Below are positions 20,679-30,800 of a stretch of DNA of 64,000 nucleotides, piece by piece (positions within the stretch are counted from its first letter, which is position 1; each line of letters starts with the position of its first letter). Position numbers and translations under genes: made by a program. The stretch spans positions 1 to 64,000 of the forward strand of contig JBGTQJ010000046.1 of the NCBI GenBank assembly GCA_041941305.1, written 5' to 3'. This DNA is from JANSWP01 sp041941305 (GTDB lineage Bacteria > Bacteroidota > Bacteroidia > Chitinophagales > Saprospiraceae). The notes under the pieces were generated by a model. It was not told the origin of the DNA, made no database searches, and was given only the letters and a program-made list of their open reading frames with translations.

Positions 20679-22400
20679 TTAATAACTATCCATCCTCACT
20701 AATTTCTTATTCACGACCTCTCCTGATGGAAAAGTGAATTGGCATATCAATACACCTGGAGGTAGTCGTCTTTCTAATTGAAGAGAATAGCTATTGTCTC
20801 CTTTTTCACTAGTCCAGTTCGCCTTTAACAACTCTTGTCCAGAGACAGCAAAAAAGCTCACTTTTGTTTCACCTTCTAATTGCGTTTTAAATTGAAATAG
20901 AAGCTCATTGTCAAATGGGTTGGGAAATACAACAAGTGTGTTTTTAGATGCTTTATTGCTCACCTGACCTAGTGGCATGGTAGGGTCATCCAGACCTTCT
21001 GAACGACTACCGCAGTCATTTAATGAGCTTATTAAGTTAGCATTGTCGGTAGAATTCGCTTGTCCAGGACTCTGAAGGTTTGCTTCAGCCAAATCAAAAG
21101 AAAAATCAGTTTTGACAAGATAATCCTGTCCAGTAAATCTACAATTTGAACTGCTTGAGGAAGCATTTGTCAGCCAAAGTGAAAAAGTATTGTCAACTGA
21201 ATACAAACTCTCCCCCAAACTAATTCCATGCATATAGCTGCCTTCATCCCACCTCACCTGGATACCATCAGCATTGGAGCTAATGTCAATAAGTGCTCCA
21301 TCTGGCAGTGCTAACGAACCTCCGGCTTCCAGTCTTTTTAGATTGTTGTTCCACAAGCCCTCTCTAGCTACAAAATATTCGGAATCATCTACTGGAAGTA
21401 CATATACCCCATCCTGATTTGAATCTGTCGGGTCATCTGCTGGTACTGAGGGATGTTCATTTCCTGGAGGATAAATGACAATGAGGCTTCCATTTGGGAC
21501 TGCTTCCCAATTTGGATGATGGCTAAATATCAAATAGCCATTATCAATTCCTATCTGTTGTTTATTATAAAAATTGACAAATTCACCTCCTGGAATCAAA
21601 TAACCATCATTGTCATCAATATGAAATCCTCTGATGTCTATTGAGTCGCCACAAACACTGGTCCCTAAAACCAATAATTCTACAAATTGGTCAGTTCCAT
21701 CAGCTGCTCGATTAAATTCATTGACAATGATTTCTTCTAAATGAGGAGTGCAGCAGGAGCGTCTTCCCTCCACTTCAAAACAAAAATCAAACTCACAGCA
21801 TGGTTCCATCCCTTCACAACATATCCCTGTAGTATCAGCTAAAGATACCGTAACACAATATTGATCTAAAGCTCCCAAACATCCTCGAAGGACATTTCTG
21901 CTTAACCCCGCTGAAGAACTATCTGCCCAATCAATAATGAGTTCATTTTCAGGAATGATTTGACCGTTATGTTCAAAAGTGATAAGTAGCTCAACCCAGC
22001 AATAATTTAATTCAATCTGGTCAAATTCCGCTTCACATAAGTCTTTTCCTAAAATTTCAACATCATATTCTTCTACACATCCTGTATGGATATTCTTAAT
22101 AATAAAAGTGTAGGTTCCTGGGTCTAAATTCTCCAATATTAGATCAGTTGGTCCATGTGTCCAATACCAGGTAAAATCATTTTCCTCGCCCAGGACTTCC
22201 ATTTCAATGGTACCGCCATCCTCTCCACAGGAATGAGTAATGCTGGCTACTTGAGCAAATGGACTAGCACTTACTTCAAATGCGAGAAGAAATTGAAAGA
22301 TTATAAGTATAAGGCCTATGATTTTGATTGGCTTTATTTTAGAAAAGAAGGATGCAAGGCAATACACTTGCTTAGAGGTCGTGTAATAGTAATGTTCCAT
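20679..22400 (-). CDS. T9SS-secreted lamin-tail-domain protein
   Basis: 573 residues with a late signal anchor or signal peptide (hydrophobic about 27-45, ending FEVSAS). A Cys-rich N-terminal part (CCEGMEPCCEFDFCFEVEGR) is followed by a lamin-tail-like (LTD) beta sandwich at about 215-420: IIVNEFNRAADGTDQFVELLV, then IDIRGFHIDDNDGYL. The C-terminus (VVFPNPFDNELLFQF to KKLVRMDSY) is a T9SS sorting domain. It starts the operon that carries the RHS toxin and SUFU protein, so it may present the toxin at the surface or bind it; this is an inference from position only. Confidence 0.8.
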   Translation of the reverse strand: MEHYYYTTSKQVYCLASFFSKIKPIKIIGLILIIFQFLLAFEVSASPFAQVASITHSCGEDGGTIEMEVLGEENDFTWYWTHGPTDLILENLDPGTYTFIIKNIHTGCVEEYDVEILGKDLCEAEFDQIELNYCWVELLITFEHNGQIIPENELIIDWADSSSAGLSRNVLRGCLGALDQYCVTVSLADTTGICCEGMEPCCEFDFCFEVEGRRSCCTPHLEEIIVNEFNRAADGTDQFVELLVLGTSVCGDSIDIRGFHIDDNDGYLIPGGEFVNFYNKQQIGIDNGYLIFSHHPNWEAVPNGSLIVIYPPGNEHPSVPADDPTDSNQDGVYVLPVDDSEYFVAREGLWNNNLKRLEAGGSLALPDGALIDISSNADGIQVRWDEGSYMHGISLGESLYSVDNTFSLWLTNASSSSSNCRFTGQDYLVKTDFSFDLAEANLQSPGQANSTDNANLISSLNDCGSRSEGLDDPTMPLGQVSNKASKNTLVVFPNPFDNELLFQFKTQLEGETKVSFFAVSGQELLKANWTSEKGDNSYSLQLERRLPPGVLICQFTFPSGEVVNKKLVRMDSY

Positions 22401-22640
22401 TGGTTGGACGATTTAAATTAGAGAATACATTTCCAGCCTAAATCATGGACATCTCCTTGATTTAGGGATAGAAATCACTGTGTTATATTGAGCAGGTTAA
22501 GTCAGATATAAGTATAAAAATTCAGCATGAATAAGCTGTTAAGCCTTATTCATAGACAGCCAATAAAAAGCCGACCATATCAGAACTGCCTTTAAGTTGT
22601 TCTGAAAAAGCTTTTTAATCCAATATGTTTCTTAATATTC

Positions 22641-22805
22641 CAGCTGTTAATTTTTGCTCGTCATACTTTATATTAAAGGCTATTAGGAAAAAGGTTACAA
22701 CTTCGCGCCCGCGCGTATGCGCGCACCCGCACATGCGCGAATACGATAAAATTCCTGATAACCTTTATTATATACCTCTCCATTACGAGCAAAAGGCTTT
22801 CAGCC
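22641..22805. repeat. Imperfect long inverted repeat with GC-rich core
   Basis: Left arm about 22641-22689 and right arm about 22752-22805 pair with scattered mismatches; shared blocks include TTTTGCTCGT, TTAAAGG/TAAAGG and ATxAGGAA when the right arm is reversed. Between them lies a strikingly CpG-rich core (about 22708-22740) beginning TCGCGCCCGCGCG and ending CATGCGCGA, which can form its own hairpin. The contrast with the AT-rich flanks suggests a small mobile or REP-like element. Confidence 0.5.
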
Positions 22806-23314
22806 AAAAAGCACCCTCAAATATTATTATCTAATTTCTTGCTTTAGTTTTCTCTTGTATACACATGATTGCATTAACAAGGGGGCTCTAGGTAACATTG
22901 GCGAGTTATTAGTGACACAAAAAATTGCGTCTATCAAATTCTATATCTAAAACAGTGTGTAGAGTAGATTTGCTATACAAACATAACAATCTATTTTAAT
23001 AAATGCAATTGTTCCAAAAAAATTAACACTTATCAATTTTTACTGGTTAGTTATGACTCACTAACTACAAGGCATTGGAGAATAAAATCAAAGAAAAAAT
23101 TTTCAAAATTCTATTTTTGGCTTGGATAATATTACTGAACGTATCATTTTTATCATTAGGTTATTTTGATACATTTTTCAAATTTCCCAAAACTATTAAA
23201 TCGCTTGAGTCCTATCCTTTTGTAACATTTTGAATTGGGGAGTTCTATTCTTCGAAATATTACCTTGGTTCTAGTCTAAATTTTCAATTCATGACCAACA
23301 AATCAAAAATTTTC

Positions 23315-23322
23315 TACATTTG
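23315..23322 (+). promoter_or_regulatory. Bacteroidota-type -7 promoter element (TAnnTTTG)
   Basis: TACATTTG matches the Bacteroidota -7 consensus TAnnTTTG and lies 33 bp before the ATG of the amidohydrolase gene, a fitting distance for a short leader. No convincing -33 TTTG partner is seen at the usual spacing. Confidence 0.4.
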
Positions 23323-23355
23323 ACCATCATCTAAATCAAACAAAACTAAACGCTG

Positions 23356-24954
23356 ATGCCAAAAAGAACTTTACTTTTTTCGATTTTCTTCTTCCTCATT
23401 TCTACTGGATTTTCCCAAGATATTTCAGAAACTGATAAAAAATTAGCCACGCTAAAAGCAGAGGTCGCACAAAAAATTGAAGCCAATGCGAAGATGGCTC
23501 AGGTGATGGTGGACAAGGTGTTTAGTTTTGCGGAATTAGGCTTTCAGGAGGTAGAAACTTCAAAATATTTGACAGATATTTTAGAAGAAAATGGCTTTGA
23601 AATAGAACATGGAATCTCGGGTATTCCGACTGCATGGTGGGCAAAGTGGGGGAATGGGAAACCTGTGATTGCATTGGGGAGTGATTTGGATTGTATTCCA
23701 AAAGCTTCACAAAAACCAGGGGTGGCATATCATGACCCGATAATAGAAGGGGCTCCAGGTCATGGAGAAGGGCATAATTCTGGTTTGCCTTTGAATATTT
23801 TGGCGGCGCTTCAGGTGAAAGAAATCATGATGAGAGAGCAATTGTCGGGAACTTTGATTCTCTGGCCTGGGGTTGCAGAAGAATTGGTTGGGACAAAAGC
23901 CTTTTATACCAGAGACGGGTATTTTGATGATGTGGATATTTCTATATTCACACATGTTGGGAACAATATGAATGTTTCCTACGGTCAGGCCAGAGGAACG
24001 GGATTGATTTCAGTGGAATATACGTTTGAAGGCGAGGCAGCCCATGCTGCCGGAGCACCCTGGCGTGGGCGAAGTGCTGCGGACGCCGTTGAATTAATGA
24101 ATATTGGCTGGCAATATCAGCGGGAACACCTCGACCCATTACACCGTTCCCATTCGGTCATCAAAAATGGGGGAGACCAACCCAATGTCGTGCCTTCCAA
24201 AGCTTCCATTTGGTATTACTTTCGGCACGTTACTTACCCCAAAATCATGGAAGTATACGACCGTGCCAACAAAATTGCAGAAGGAGCCGCTTTAATGACC
24301 AATACCACAGTGAGTAAAAAAGTCCTGGGTTCTGCGTGGCCACGGCATTTTAATAAAGTAATCGCCGAGACCATGTACGAGAACATTAAAGAAGTAGGAC
24401 TCCCGGAATGGAGCAAAGCAGATCAAGCATTGGCAATGGCACTTCAAAAGGAAGTAAATTCTCCTAGAGATACAACAGGCATGCCTACAGAATTGGATAC
24501 ACTTAGCAGACCCTTGATAAGACCAGTGAGTGGTGGTTCAGATGATATCGGTGATATTTCATGGAAACTTCCAACAGTAACCTTAAGGTATCCTTCAAAT
24601 ATTCCGGGTTTGCAAGGGCATCATTGGTCAAGTGCAGTTGCCATGGCAACACCGATAGCACATAAAGGTGTGGTAGCAGGGGCAAAGGTGGAGGCTATGA
24701 CGATTTTGGACTTTCTGATGAAACCAGAATTAACGGAACAAGCATGGGAGTATTTCCGAAATGAACAAGGAATGAAACAAAAATACATTCCTATGGTCAC
24801 AGAAAAGGATGAACCTGCAATTTATTTGAATACTGACATCATGGAGGAATTCAGACCCAAAGCTGAAAAATTCTATTACGATGAGACCAAATACGAAAGC
24901 TATTTGGAGCAATTGGGAATTGAATATCCAACTGTTCGGAAAGATAAAGATTAG
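23356..24954 (+). CDS. Exported M20-family amidohydrolase (AbgB-like)
   Basis: 532 residues. A signal peptide (about 1-20, ending STGFSQ) places it in the periplasm. The enzyme fits the M20D amidohydrolases related to p-aminobenzoyl-glutamate hydrolase subunit B: ALGSDLDCIPKAS, then GHGEGHNSGLPLNI, GVAEELVGTKAFYTRDGYFDD, and the dimerisation domain with GEAAHAAGAPWRGRSAADAVE and NVVPSKASIWYYFRH. In AbgB the metal-site motif is usually GHGCGHN; here the Cys is Glu, which may alter metal choice or substrate. It probably cleaves an N-acyl amino acid or peptide-like amide. It is a single-gene unit ending at a strong hairpin. Confidence 0.85.
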   Translation: MPKRTLLFSIFFFLISTGFSQDISETDKKLATLKAEVAQKIEANAKMAQVMVDKVFSFAELGFQEVETSKYLTDILEENGFEIEHGISGIPTAWWAKWGNGKPVIALGSDLDCIPKASQKPGVAYHDPIIEGAPGHGEGHNSGLPLNILAALQVKEIMMREQLSGTLILWPGVAEELVGTKAFYTRDGYFDDVDISIFTHVGNNMNVSYGQARGTGLISVEYTFEGEAAHAAGAPWRGRSAADAVELMNIGWQYQREHLDPLHRSHSVIKNGGDQPNVVPSKASIWYYFRHVTYPKIMEVYDRANKIAEGAALMTNTTVSKKVLGSAWPRHFNKVIAETMYENIKEVGLPEWSKADQALAMALQKEVNSPRDTTGMPTELDTLSRPLIRPVSGGSDDIGDISWKLPTVTLRYPSNIPGLQGHHWSSAVAMATPIAHKGVVAGAKVEAMTILDFLMKPELTEQAWEYFRNEQGMKQKYIPMVTEKDEPAIYLNTDIMEEFRPKAEKFYYDETKYESYLEQLGIEYPTVRKDKD

Positions 24955-24968
24955 ACAACATTCCCTAA

Positions 24969-25037
24969 AAGTTCAAGTTCAAGAGACAAGTTCAAGCTCA
25001 ATTTTTGCACTTGAACTTGTCTCTTGAACTTGAACTT
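24969..25037. terminator. Perfect 28-bp stem hairpin between convergent genes
   Basis: The 28-nt arm 24969-24996 is exactly complementary to 25010-25037, with a 13-nt loop containing TTTTT. The arm is itself built from repeats of AAGTTCA/CAAGTTCAAG. It sits between the convergent amidohydrolase and epimerase-like genes, so a bidirectional terminator is the likely role. Confidence 0.75.
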
Positions 25038-25067
25038 AATAGCTCAGCCCTGCCTAAAATCTCCGGA

Positions 25068-26195
25068 TCATTTTTTTAGGGATGCATTTCTCTGCAACCA
25101 TTGGGCTATAATTTCTTTTTCTCTGGCTTCATTTAAAGCGCGAATTCCGCTTTGATCATCCTCCTCAATTTCAAAATTTTTATGAATATAGGTGGATTGG
25201 GCATCTTTAATGGTTTTGTCCAAATTCCTGATTTTCAAACCATTATTGATGGCTTTTCTGTTGCTGATTTGGTAAAATCCTGGTTCCGGATCATTTTCAA
25301 TGGGAATCCAGAAAGGGATGTCCATGAAAGGCTCCAACTTCATATCCTTACTTAAGAAATTTGGGTCAGCCCAGTGAATTGTAACATCACTTTTCATAGC
25401 TTTTTTGATGCGCAAAATAAAATCTTTATACCCAAAGGTTGTTTTTGGCCCCACTAAATTGTAACTACCAAATCGTTCTTTATCCATAGCCTGACAGAGG
25501 AAAGAGGCTACGTCTTTCACATCGATAAATTGAACTGGATCGTTTGAATCTGGTTCAATAATCGCCTTGCGTTCCTGCATTCTTTTTATGATGTGGTTGG
25601 TGAATGGACCAGGGTCTCGTTCGCCGACGATTGCACCGGGACGAAGAATAATATGGGACTTTGGGAACTGTTGTTCAATGGCTTTTTCGCAAAGGGTTTT
25701 GCCCAAATTGTAATACATCTCTTCATTTTCATCTCCTTTTCTCCTTGGTGCATTTTCCGTGATGCCTGGCTGTACAAAATTTTGATAAGTGGCAATGCTT
25801 GAAACAAAAGCATATCCGGAAGTTTTGTCCTTTAAAACTTCAATGGATTCTTTGACTAATTGAGGCCGATAAGGCCAAACGTCAATGACCCAATCCCATT
25901 TCAAATTGCCTTTTTGAAGATTTTCATAACCGGCTAATCCGATTTCCCGATCTCCCTTGATTTTTTCCAATTTGGGAAAAAAATGGGAATTGGTTTTTCC
26001 CCGATTGAACAGGGTCACCTGATGCCCTTGCTTAACCAAAGCTTTTACAATGGGAGGTCCAACAAAATTGGTTCCTCCCAATACCAGGATGTTTTGTTTT
26101 CTTTTAGCTAAAAAGTTATGGAAAAAAGGTGCTAGACTTGTAGCAGCAGTCATCAAGCCCGCTTTGTTGAGGAAGGTTCTTCTTGTTATTTTCAT
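25068..26195 (-). CDS. NAD-dependent epimerase/dehydratase family protein with twin-arginine-like leader
   Basis: 375 residues from the ATG at 26195. An upstream ATG in frame (26315) would add 40 residues that cross the palindromes there, so it is rejected. The start gives MKITRRTFLNKAGLMTAATS, a TAT-like leader (RRTFL), pointing to export of a folded NAD-binding protein. The Rossmann motif GGTNFVGPPIVKAL (about 41-54) and the extended SDR pattern (YNLGKTLCEKAIE, then ILRPGAIVGERDPGPF) identify an extended short-chain dehydrogenase. The YxxxK-like segment reads YYNLGK. Such TAT-carried SDRs are common in Bacteroidota and of unknown substrate. Confidence 0.85.
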   Translation of the reverse strand: MKITRRTFLNKAGLMTAATSLAPFFHNFLAKRKQNILVLGGTNFVGPPIVKALVKQGHQVTLFNRGKTNSHFFPKLEKIKGDREIGLAGYENLQKGNLKWDWVIDVWPYRPQLVKESIEVLKDKTSGYAFVSSIATYQNFVQPGITENAPRRKGDENEEMYYNLGKTLCEKAIEQQFPKSHIILRPGAIVGERDPGPFTNHIIKRMQERKAIIEPDSNDPVQFIDVKDVASFLCQAMDKERFGSYNLVGPKTTFGYKDFILRIKKAMKSDVTIHWADPNFLSKDMKLEPFMDIPFWIPIENDPEPGFYQISNRKAINNGLKIRNLDKTIKDAQSTYIHKNFEIEEDDQSGIRALNEAREKEIIAQWLQRNASLKK

Positions 26196-26256
26196 AGCTT
26201 GCTTTTTTGAATGAGCAGTATAGAGTAGAGTGCTAAAATGTATGATGAGATAGTTC

Positions 26257-26341
26257 GCGCGGCTAGCGCCGCGCTCACCTTGGGTTTTAAGGGGGCAACC
26301 AAGCCCAAATCCCAAATTTGGGCTTGGTTGCCCCCTTAAAA
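26257..26341. repeat. GC palindrome followed by a perfect 26-bp inverted repeat
   Basis: GCGCGGC (26257-26263) pairs with GCCGCGC (26268-26274) around TAGC. Immediately after, the 26-nt arm 26285-26310 is exactly complementary to 26316-26341 with a 5-nt CCCAA loop; the arm contains AAGGGGGCAACCAAGCCCAA. The position is upstream of the epimerase-like gene and not obviously at the end of a transcript, so a plain terminator role is not certain. Confidence 0.6.
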
Positions 26342-26621
26342 TCGATAGCAGGTGTGGAGAGGAAACTCGTCATACATTTTGGAACACAACCCAATATATA
26401 ACTTTAGACAAGTTATAAAATAAAGACCAGTCTCAAGATAGTACGTTGCTACAAATGATTAAAATAACCTTAGATTCGAGTTCAAAGAATTCAATTTCAA
26501 AGAATTATCGTCAAAACCTGTTTGGTTGTTCTAAGAAATAAGCAGGGAATTTAAAAACCCTTGTAGTTCTTTTGTCTAATTTCAACTTAACAGGTTATTC
26601 CTAAATCTAAAATATTACATC

Positions 26622-27122
26622 ATGGTTCCGAATCCTTTGATCTTATTTGGTTGTGCATTTATTCCGATGTTGATTGCATTTATTTGGTATCATCCGAAGG
26701 TTTTTGGAAAAACCTGGCAAAAAGCTGTAGGTATGTCGGATGAATCTTTCAAAGCACCGCCGAAATGGTATCAGTTTATTTTCAGTTTTATAGGTTATTT
26801 CTTCCTCGCTTTTGGCGTTTATGAATTAACCGTACATCAAGCTCATGTTTATGGTCTTGTTGGAGCCGATGCAGATGCTTTGAATACAGGTACAGCTGCT
26901 GCATTCATGGCGGAATATGGTCAAAATTTTCTAACAGCTACTCATGGAATTGGACATGCGATTATTGCCATTTTGGCTTTCGTAATCCCATTTACATTGG
27001 GTCCGGCGATTTGGGAAAAGAAAGGCATCAAATATTTTTTTGTAAATGCAGGATATTGGGTGGTTTCCTTGACATTAATGTCAATAATTATTGCTCAATG
27101 GGGCGGAATGCCAGTTGAATAA
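26622..27122 (+). CDS. DUF1761 family membrane protein
   Basis: 166 residues with four predicted membrane helices: about 5-23, 51-70, 107-127 and 140-160. The start, LILFGCAFIPMLIAFIWYHP followed by KVFGKTWQKAVGMSDE, is the conserved opening of DUF1761 proteins. The middle has a loop with GHAIIAILAFVIPFTLGPAIW. The family is of unknown function. It is transcribed alone, and its end nearly meets the 3' end of the ABC-2-like permease gene on the other strand (23-bp gap). Confidence 0.85.
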   Translation: MVPNPLILFGCAFIPMLIAFIWYHPKVFGKTWQKAVGMSDESFKAPPKWYQFIFSFIGYFFLAFGVYELTVHQAHVYGLVGADADALNTGTAAAFMAEYGQNFLTATHGIGHAIIAILAFVIPFTLGPAIWEKKGIKYFFVNAGYWVVSLTLMSIIIAQWGGMPVE

Positions 27123-27145
27123 ACTCACAACCGGCAACATCTTGA

Positions 27146-27847
27146 CTAAATATATTTCTCCCGATTCTGAAGATTTAGCAATGCGCCCAATGTGAAGACT
27201 AGGGTTCCTACACTTAAGAAAACTCTGTTTTTCCAGACGATTTGTTGAAAAGCTACTTGAGTATACTGTCTTGGGCTGCCAAAAGGATTCAAAAAAATAT
27301 CCCAAAGAGTGTCCTCAACAATTTCGCTAAAAATAGAAAGGAAAAAGCCCAGTAACACCATGACAACTGCAGTGGCATTTCCGTTTTTAATTCGAGTGGC
27401 AAAATAAAAAGCCAGACTTCCCAGAAAACATACAGGAAACAATAACTGTGCTGCTAACCTGACCGGCTCTATCGGATACAATAACCAGGAGCCAATGGCG
27501 GCGAAAAGAATCAGCAGTACAAAAACCAATGAAAAGATCAGGAATAGGCGCACCAGCCATACTTTATATCTATAATCGGGAATGCCAAATAGTATTTCCA
27601 GCATCCGGGCGTCGTCATCACGTTGAATGCCAAAAACAACTGGATAGAAGATTAGCAACAATGCTGGGAAAAAAGTGATTTCATACAAAAAGGCAATATT
27701 TATTTCCACATTATCAAATACGCTCACTATCATAAAAAAGATATAAAAAGCAATAGCAGCCAATAGAAAAAGAAAAAAACGCCCTGCAAAAATAATCTTG
27801 AGGTTGTAACGAATTATCCTACTGATGAGTATCATGGAACTAGTCAT
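27146..27847 (-). CDS. ABC-2-type permease-like membrane protein paired with the RND-ABC fusion
   Basis: 233 residues with about six membrane helices (22-42, 54-72, 98-120, 130-147, 159-180, 205-225). The cytosolic loop DDDARMLEILFGIPDYRYKVWLVR resembles the coupling segment of ABC-2 permeases (the ..eR..gTlE.ll..P.s...ii..k pattern). The gene begins inside the last codons of the upstream RND-ABC fusion gene (8-bp overlap), so the two are translationally coupled. The ABC ATPase domain at the end of that fusion probably energises this subunit. It is shorter than a typical full ABC-2 permease but of half-transporter size. Confidence 0.75.
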   Translation of the reverse strand: MTSSMILISRIIRYNLKIIFAGRFFLFLLAAIAFYIFFMIVSVFDNVEINIAFLYEITFFPALLLIFYPVVFGIQRDDDARMLEILFGIPDYRYKVWLVRLFLIFSLVFVLLILFAAIGSWLLYPIEPVRLAAQLLFPVCFLGSLAFYFATRIKNGNATAVVMVLLGFFLSIFSEIVEDTLWDIFLNPFGSPRQYTQVAFQQIVWKNRVFLSVGTLVFTLGALLNLQNREKYI

Positions 27848-30800
27848 GGCTTTCTTTTTGAATACTTTTCAACAAACACAAATAAGCATCTTCTAAAACT
27901 GGTTCTACCTGGTAGGCTGTTTCAACAGGTTGCTTTTGAGCGATGCAACGGACTCTTATCATTTCTCCTTCTCGAATGTGATTGACAATCACCTGCTTAT
28001 CATCTTCATGTCCAAATTCTTCAGCAGGAATTAAATATTCCCAAATCAATCCATCTGCCAAATGAACCATATCCAATGGAGAACCTTGATATTTTAATTC
28101 TCCTTTATCAATGACCGCCAATTGATTACAAGAACTCGCAATATCTTCAATAATATGCGTTGAAAATAGTACAATTCTCTCTCGACTTAACTGTACTAAT
28201 AGGTTTCTAAATCGAATACGTTCTCTTGGATCTAATCCTGCCGTTGGTTCATCTACGACTAAAATTCGAGGCAAGTGTAACAGAATTTGAGCGATGCCAA
28301 TTCGCTGTTTCATTCCGCCTGAGTAAGAACCGATTTTTTCGTCTTTTCGATCTAACATATTGACCGCACCAAGCACATATTCTAAACGCTCTTTTCGTTT
28401 GACATTATTATTGATTCCTTTCAGAATGGCTTGATAATCGAGGTAATTCCATGCGGTCATATTTTCATAGGTTCCGAATGCCTGAGGTAAATAACCTATC
28501 AAGCCTTGCAATTCCTCTCTTTTCTCTTGGGTATCAATTCCGTTAATCCAAATCTTTCCATAACTCTGTTCAAAAATACCACTGATGATTCTCATTAAGG
28601 TAGATTTACCTGCTCCATTTGGACCTAATAAGCCATACATTCCTACCCCAATGTCCAGCGAAATTCCTTTATTGGCAGTGAAGGGTAATTCACGTTTTCC
28701 AACGAAGGGAATACTCAGAATGGTTCGATAGTAAAATCGTCGAAGTCGTCCTTTGAGTCGCTCTACTTTTAGTTCATTTTTATAATAATAGGCAGAAGAG
28801 CGTTTAATCATTAAAAACGAATACCACAAGATTCCCCATGTAAAAGCAAATCCCCAACCATCCCATTTGGAATTTAATTGAATCAACAAAATCAAAGGCG
28901 TTATCCAGTAAACGAAATTATTGATGAGCTTAGAAAATCGCTTCTTCCATTTCCCCTTTACCCTTCCAACCGCTATCGCAAAGGGTGTCCAAATGTCCAA
29001 TATGAGTAAGTAAATACTAATGGCAATCACCATCATCCAAAATCCACTTTCCAGATAGTTAAAACAGAACCAGCATAAAAAGACCAATAATGGAATTTGC
29101 CAAATCAAATCTTTTAGGACGGCACGCCATTGAAAAGAATACTGTTCAAATTCTCCTAAACCACTGCCTGACCATTCTCTCGAAAATCGCCCGGGGCGAT
29201 TGTAAATCTTAACCAGATTTTGAATTTTAATATGAGGCAGCACATCTTTTGGTATAATTTCCTCACTCGCTCTTTTCAAACTTTGCTGAATGAAATAAGT
29301 GACGCCCGGTATGATGAAAACCATCAACATGATATCCGCTATCTGCCATAAGGTAGAATCCACTCGGAAATAAACCAATAAACAACCTCCTGCGAATAGT
29401 CCAATATTTATCAGCATCACCCACCACGGCAATGATTTAAACCACTCAATCGCATTTTCCAATCCCATATAAACCGTCGGTATTAAAATCAAGGTCAAAG
29501 CAGTTCCCAAAGCCAATCCGCCAATAACCGTAATCGCAAACGGCGCACCGATAACACTGACATATTCTGCTGTTCCCAATGCCAACGGAATCATGGCAAC
29601 AATGGTCGTAATCGCCGTAATCAAAATTGGTCGCAAACGATGAAGTCCTGCCGTCATCAATGCACGGGTTCTTCGATAACCTTTTCTTCTCAAAGCATTG
29701 ACATAATCAATCATGATAATGCCATTATTGACAATGACACCCAATAAAATCAGAAAGCCTGTCAATGAATTGGCATTCATCAAACTATGACCCGTAATTG
29801 CCAATCCCAATAAAGCACCTGTCGCCGCCAATGGAACAGAAAAGCCCAAAACAAAAGGCGCAGAAAGCGATTCAAAAACAGAAGCCAAAATGATGAAAAT
29901 CAATACGATGGCAGCTAAAACCAGTGGCTTGAAATCTTTGAGTTGATCTTGTGCGGAAATCATTTCAATTGCCACTCCAGGTGGAATGGGATAATTCGCA
30001 ATTAACTCGCTAATGCCTTCTTTATAGGCGTCTAATAATTCTTTGGATTGCTCGGCTTGCCTTGAAGGGGAGTAGGTTAACTCTATTTGTTTTTGTTGAT
30101 TGATTCTTCGAATATCATCAAACCCTTGTGCCGTTCTGATAGAAGAAATATCTTTCATTTTATGAAGTCCGCCTTGTTGGTCTCTCACCTCCAATTCTCT
30201 CAAATCATCCATCGTTTTGGTTTGGAAACCGGACTCTTGCCTTTCACTCTCTCTGACGATGATATTGTATTCTTCATTTCCGTATTTGAAACTGCTACCC
30301 GAAGGAGATTCCTGACCAAAATCCCTCAAAGCCATGATTATATTCTCAGGCACAATATTATTTCTAGCCATGGTCAAAGGGTCAAAAGCCAATAATGCTT
30401 CAGGGCGATTTCCTCTGGTGCTTAGAAAGGCATTACGCGTTTCATCCGCATTTTGGACATAATAAAGGATTTCTTGCGCGACTCTTTGTAAAAGCGAATA
30501 ATCTTCTCCCTTTATGACGATTCGCTCCTGATTATTTCCGAATCCCATTAATGCGCCTAAAGCACCCATTCCACCCATATCACCGCCGCCACCGCCACCG
30601 CCCATGCCTCCTCCGCTACTCTGTTGAGTCATGCTAATTTCTCCACCTCCAATTCGACGGGTTCTGTCTTCAATTTGGTCTTTGATTTCGTAAAATGACC
30701 TGCCATCTATTTCCTCAAAATCTTTTTTCAATTTGACACTTACGACACCTTCTTCCTCTTGAATACGGCTGCTGACATCTTCTTTTTCGGCGATATCTTC

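Larger units (their letters stand above)
22401..23355. other. 955-bp gap without a gene
   Basis: No reading frame here looks coding; the 69-codon frame at 22625 runs through the inverted repeat described separately. The region contains that structured element (22641-22805) and a promoter-like site before the amidohydrolase gene. The remainder is AT-rich and featureless to the eye. Confidence 0.5.

Noticed and set aside
22625..22834. 69-codon open frame over the GC-rich inverted repeat
   Set aside because: It runs through the dyad and its composition follows the repeat rather than a protein.
25068..26315. Longer start of the epimerase-like gene at 26315
   Set aside because: The extra 40 residues overlie the GC palindrome and would bury the twin-arginine-like leader that starts at 26195.
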